14,899 bases of DNA from Parvularculaceae bacterium UBA4496 (GTDB lineage: Bacteria; Pseudomonadota; Alphaproteobacteria; Caulobacterales; Parvularculaceae): assembly GCA_002388885.1 (NCBI GenBank), contig DGNI01000040.1:15269-30167 (forward strand), given 5' to 3'. Under the pieces are notes generated by a model. The model was not told the DNA's origin. It did no database searches and saw nothing but the letters and a program-made list of their open reading frames with translations. Position 1 is the stretch's first letter. Every line of letters begins with the position of its first letter. Made by a program: the position numbers and the translations under genes. Shown here piece after piece: positions 13,617 through 14,899 of the stretch.

Positions 13617-13703
13617 TAAAAAAACGCCTTTTAGTTGGGCGGCCGGTTGGTGGACCCGTTCATCGCCTGATTGACGACAAGACCGCCCGAACTTTTAAGT
13701 CCG
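13617..13703 (-). other. Structured 3' region of aceA
   Basis: On the minus strand, directly after the aceA stop, a short hairpin can form at 13703-13688 (ACTT/AAGT core). GGGCGG (13688-13683) can pair with CCGCCC (13642-13637) across 40 bases. CGCC/GGCG followed by seven T (about 13641-13619) gives a weak first terminator before the main one at 13562-13595. No gene is visible in 13561-13703. Confidence 0.4.
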
Positions 13704-14899
13704 TTAGCCGAACTGGTTCATGGTGTTGTCTTCACCGCCGGCTTTGAGGGCAGCTTCGCCGGCGAAATATTCCTTGTGATCGTCGCCGATGTCCGAGCCC
13801 GCCATGTTCTGGTGCCTGACGCAGGCGATGGACTGGCGAATTTCTTCGCGCTGAACATTCTTGACGTAACCGAGCATCGCGTCCTCGCCGAAATAACGCT
13901 TGGCGAGATTGTCGGTGGAGAGCGCCGTTGTGTGATAAGTCGGCAGCGTGATTAGGTGGTGGAAAATGCCGGCGCGTTTTGATGCGTCGCGCTGGAACGA
14001 CTGGATTTTCCGGTCTGCTTCAAGCGCGAGTTCTGTGTCGTCATATTCGACGCTCATCAGTTCATCGCGGTCATAGGCCGAAACGTCTTTGCCCGCCGTC
14101 TCCCAGGCGTCGAACACCTGTTGACGGAAGTTCAAGGTCCAGTTGAATGACGGCGAGTTATTGTAAACGAGTTTTGCGTTCGGCACGACTTCGCGAATGC
14201 GGTCGACCATGCCGGCGATCTGTTCCACGTGCGGCTTTTCTGTTTCGATCCAGAGAAGATCAGCGCCGTGCTGCAGCGAGGTGATGCAGTCGAGGACGCA
14301 GCGGTCTTCGCCGGTCCCCTTGCGGAACTGGAAAAGGTTCGAGCGCAGGCGCTTCGGGCGCATCAGCTTGCCGTTCCGCGTGATCAGGACGTCGCCATTG
14401 CCGATGTCGCTGGCTGAAACCTCGTCGCAATCAAGGAATGAATTGTACTGGTCGCCAAGATCACCCGGCTCTTCGGTGTAGGCGATCTGTTTGGTGAGCC
14501 CTGCGCCCAGCGAGTCGGTACGCGCCACAATAACGCCGTCCTCAACCCCAAGCTCAAGGAAGGCATAGCGGCAAGCGCGGATTTTCGCGACAAAGTCTTC
14601 ATGCGGCACCGTGACCTTGCCATCCTGGTGACCGCATTGTTTTTCGTCCGATACCTGATTTTCGATCTGCAGGGCGCAGGCGCCGGCTTCGATCATTTTC
14701 TTCGCCAGCAGGTATGTCGCTTCGGCGTTGCCGAAGCCGGCGTCGATGTCGGCGATGATCGGAACCACATGGGTCTCATGATTGTCGATCTTGACTTGAA
14801 TTTCTCTTGCTTTCTCCTGATCGGCTTCGGCGCGCGCTGCATCAAGATCGCGAAACAAAAGCCCAAGCTCGCGCGCATCCGCCTGCTTCAGGAAGGTGT
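13704..14899 (-). CDS. aceA: Isocitrate lyase, long 'KQCGHQDGK' subfamily (partial, N-terminus off the right edge)
   Basis: Isocitrate lyase splits isocitrate into glyoxylate and succinate, the first step of the glyoxylate shunt that lets cells grow on acetate or fatty acids. About 398 codons are visible. They include VVPIIADIDAGFGN with the metal-binding Asp residues, the signature SDEKQCGHQDGKVTVPHED with the catalytic Cys, VIVARTDSLGAGL, LLWIETEKPH, YNNSPSFNW and TLPTYHTTALS. The KQCGHQDGK form, rather than KKCGHMGGK, marks the group typified by the Pseudomonas aeruginosa enzyme of about 530 aa. On that basis roughly 130 N-terminal residues lie outside the window. The ending DNTMNQFG is a usual ICL-type C-terminus. 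It converges with the lipoprotein gene, and strong hairpins lie between them. Its promoter and partners, such as malate synthase, cannot be seen here. Confidence 0.95.
   Translation of the reverse strand, partial: TFLKQADARELGLLFRDLDAARAEADQEKAREIQVKIDNHETHVVPIIADIDAGFGNAEATYLLAKKMIEAGACALQIENQVSDEKQCGHQDGKVTVPHEDFVAKIRACRYAFLELGVEDGVIVARTDSLGAGLTKQIAYTEEPGDLGDQYNSFLDCDEVSASDIGNGDVLITRNGKLMRPKRLRSNLFQFRKGTGEDRCVLDCITSLQHGADLLWIETEKPHVEQIAGMVDRIREVVPNAKLVYNNSPSFNWTLNFRQQVFDAWETAGKDVSAYDRDELMSVEYDDTELALEADRKIQSFQRDASKRAGIFHHLITLPTYHTTALSTDNLAKRYFGEDAMLGYVKNVQREEIRQSIACVRHQNMAGSDIGDDHKEYFAGEAALKAGGEDNTMNQFG

Noticed and set aside
1..14899. CRISPR arrays, tRNA or rRNA genes, insertion sequences, phage genes
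   Set aside because: No regularly spaced repeats, no cloverleaf-type sequence, no rRNA-like blocks and no transposase or integrase motif were found on either strand by eye.

Overview
The window reads as chromosomal DNA of a GC-rich alphaproteobacterium. The evidence is the gene set (rdgB-hemW pair, RlmN, ArfB, GFA-family enzyme, the longer 'KQCGH' type of isocitrate lyase), the codon usage and the many exported proteins. A marine lineage near Parvularculales or Caulobacterales is my guess; nothing here fixes the genus. No tRNA, rRNA, CRISPR array, insertion sequence or phage gene was recognised.

Layout: (1) 1-1314, minus strand: rdgB followed by hemW with a 4-base overlap; hemW runs off the left edge. 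(2) 1315-2674, plus strand: an AT-rich regulatory region, a long purine-rich leader, then four tightly packed genes: a 44-aa one-helix membrane peptide, a 49-aa exported peptide with two cysteines, a DUF2975 membrane protein and an XRE-type regulator. The first/second and third/fourth pairs overlap by one base in TAATG. A strong intrinsic terminator on the opposite strand lies in the leader, and a promoter-like site on that strand lies inside the first small gene. Together they predict an antisense RNA of about 100 nt over the ribosome binding site. (3) 2705-6188, minus strand: an MFS exporter followed by an exported fusion of an amidohydrolase and a metallo-beta-lactamase fold. (4) 6358-11018, plus strand: GFA-family protein, exported diheme cytochrome c-rhodanese fusion, rlmN, an AT-rich two-helix membrane gene whose full reading frame appears to be cut by one stop codon, arfB, and a small exported protein. 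(5) 11092-13560, plus strand: exported M20 metallopeptidase and a lipoprotein-like protein with an arginine-rich tail. (6) 13704 to the right edge, minus strand: aceA, N-terminus missing, with a hairpin-rich 3' region.

How they work together: much of the window is housekeeping. RdgB cleans the nucleotide pool, HemW is the heme chaperone, RlmN modifies 23S and tRNA, ArfB rescues stalled ribosomes and AceA runs the glyoxylate shunt. The accessory content is exported hydrolases and a periplasmic redox fusion protein. The most system-like part is the small-peptide/DUF2975/XRE locus at 1369-2674 with its predicted antisense RNA. The second point of interest is the interrupted gene behind rlmN.
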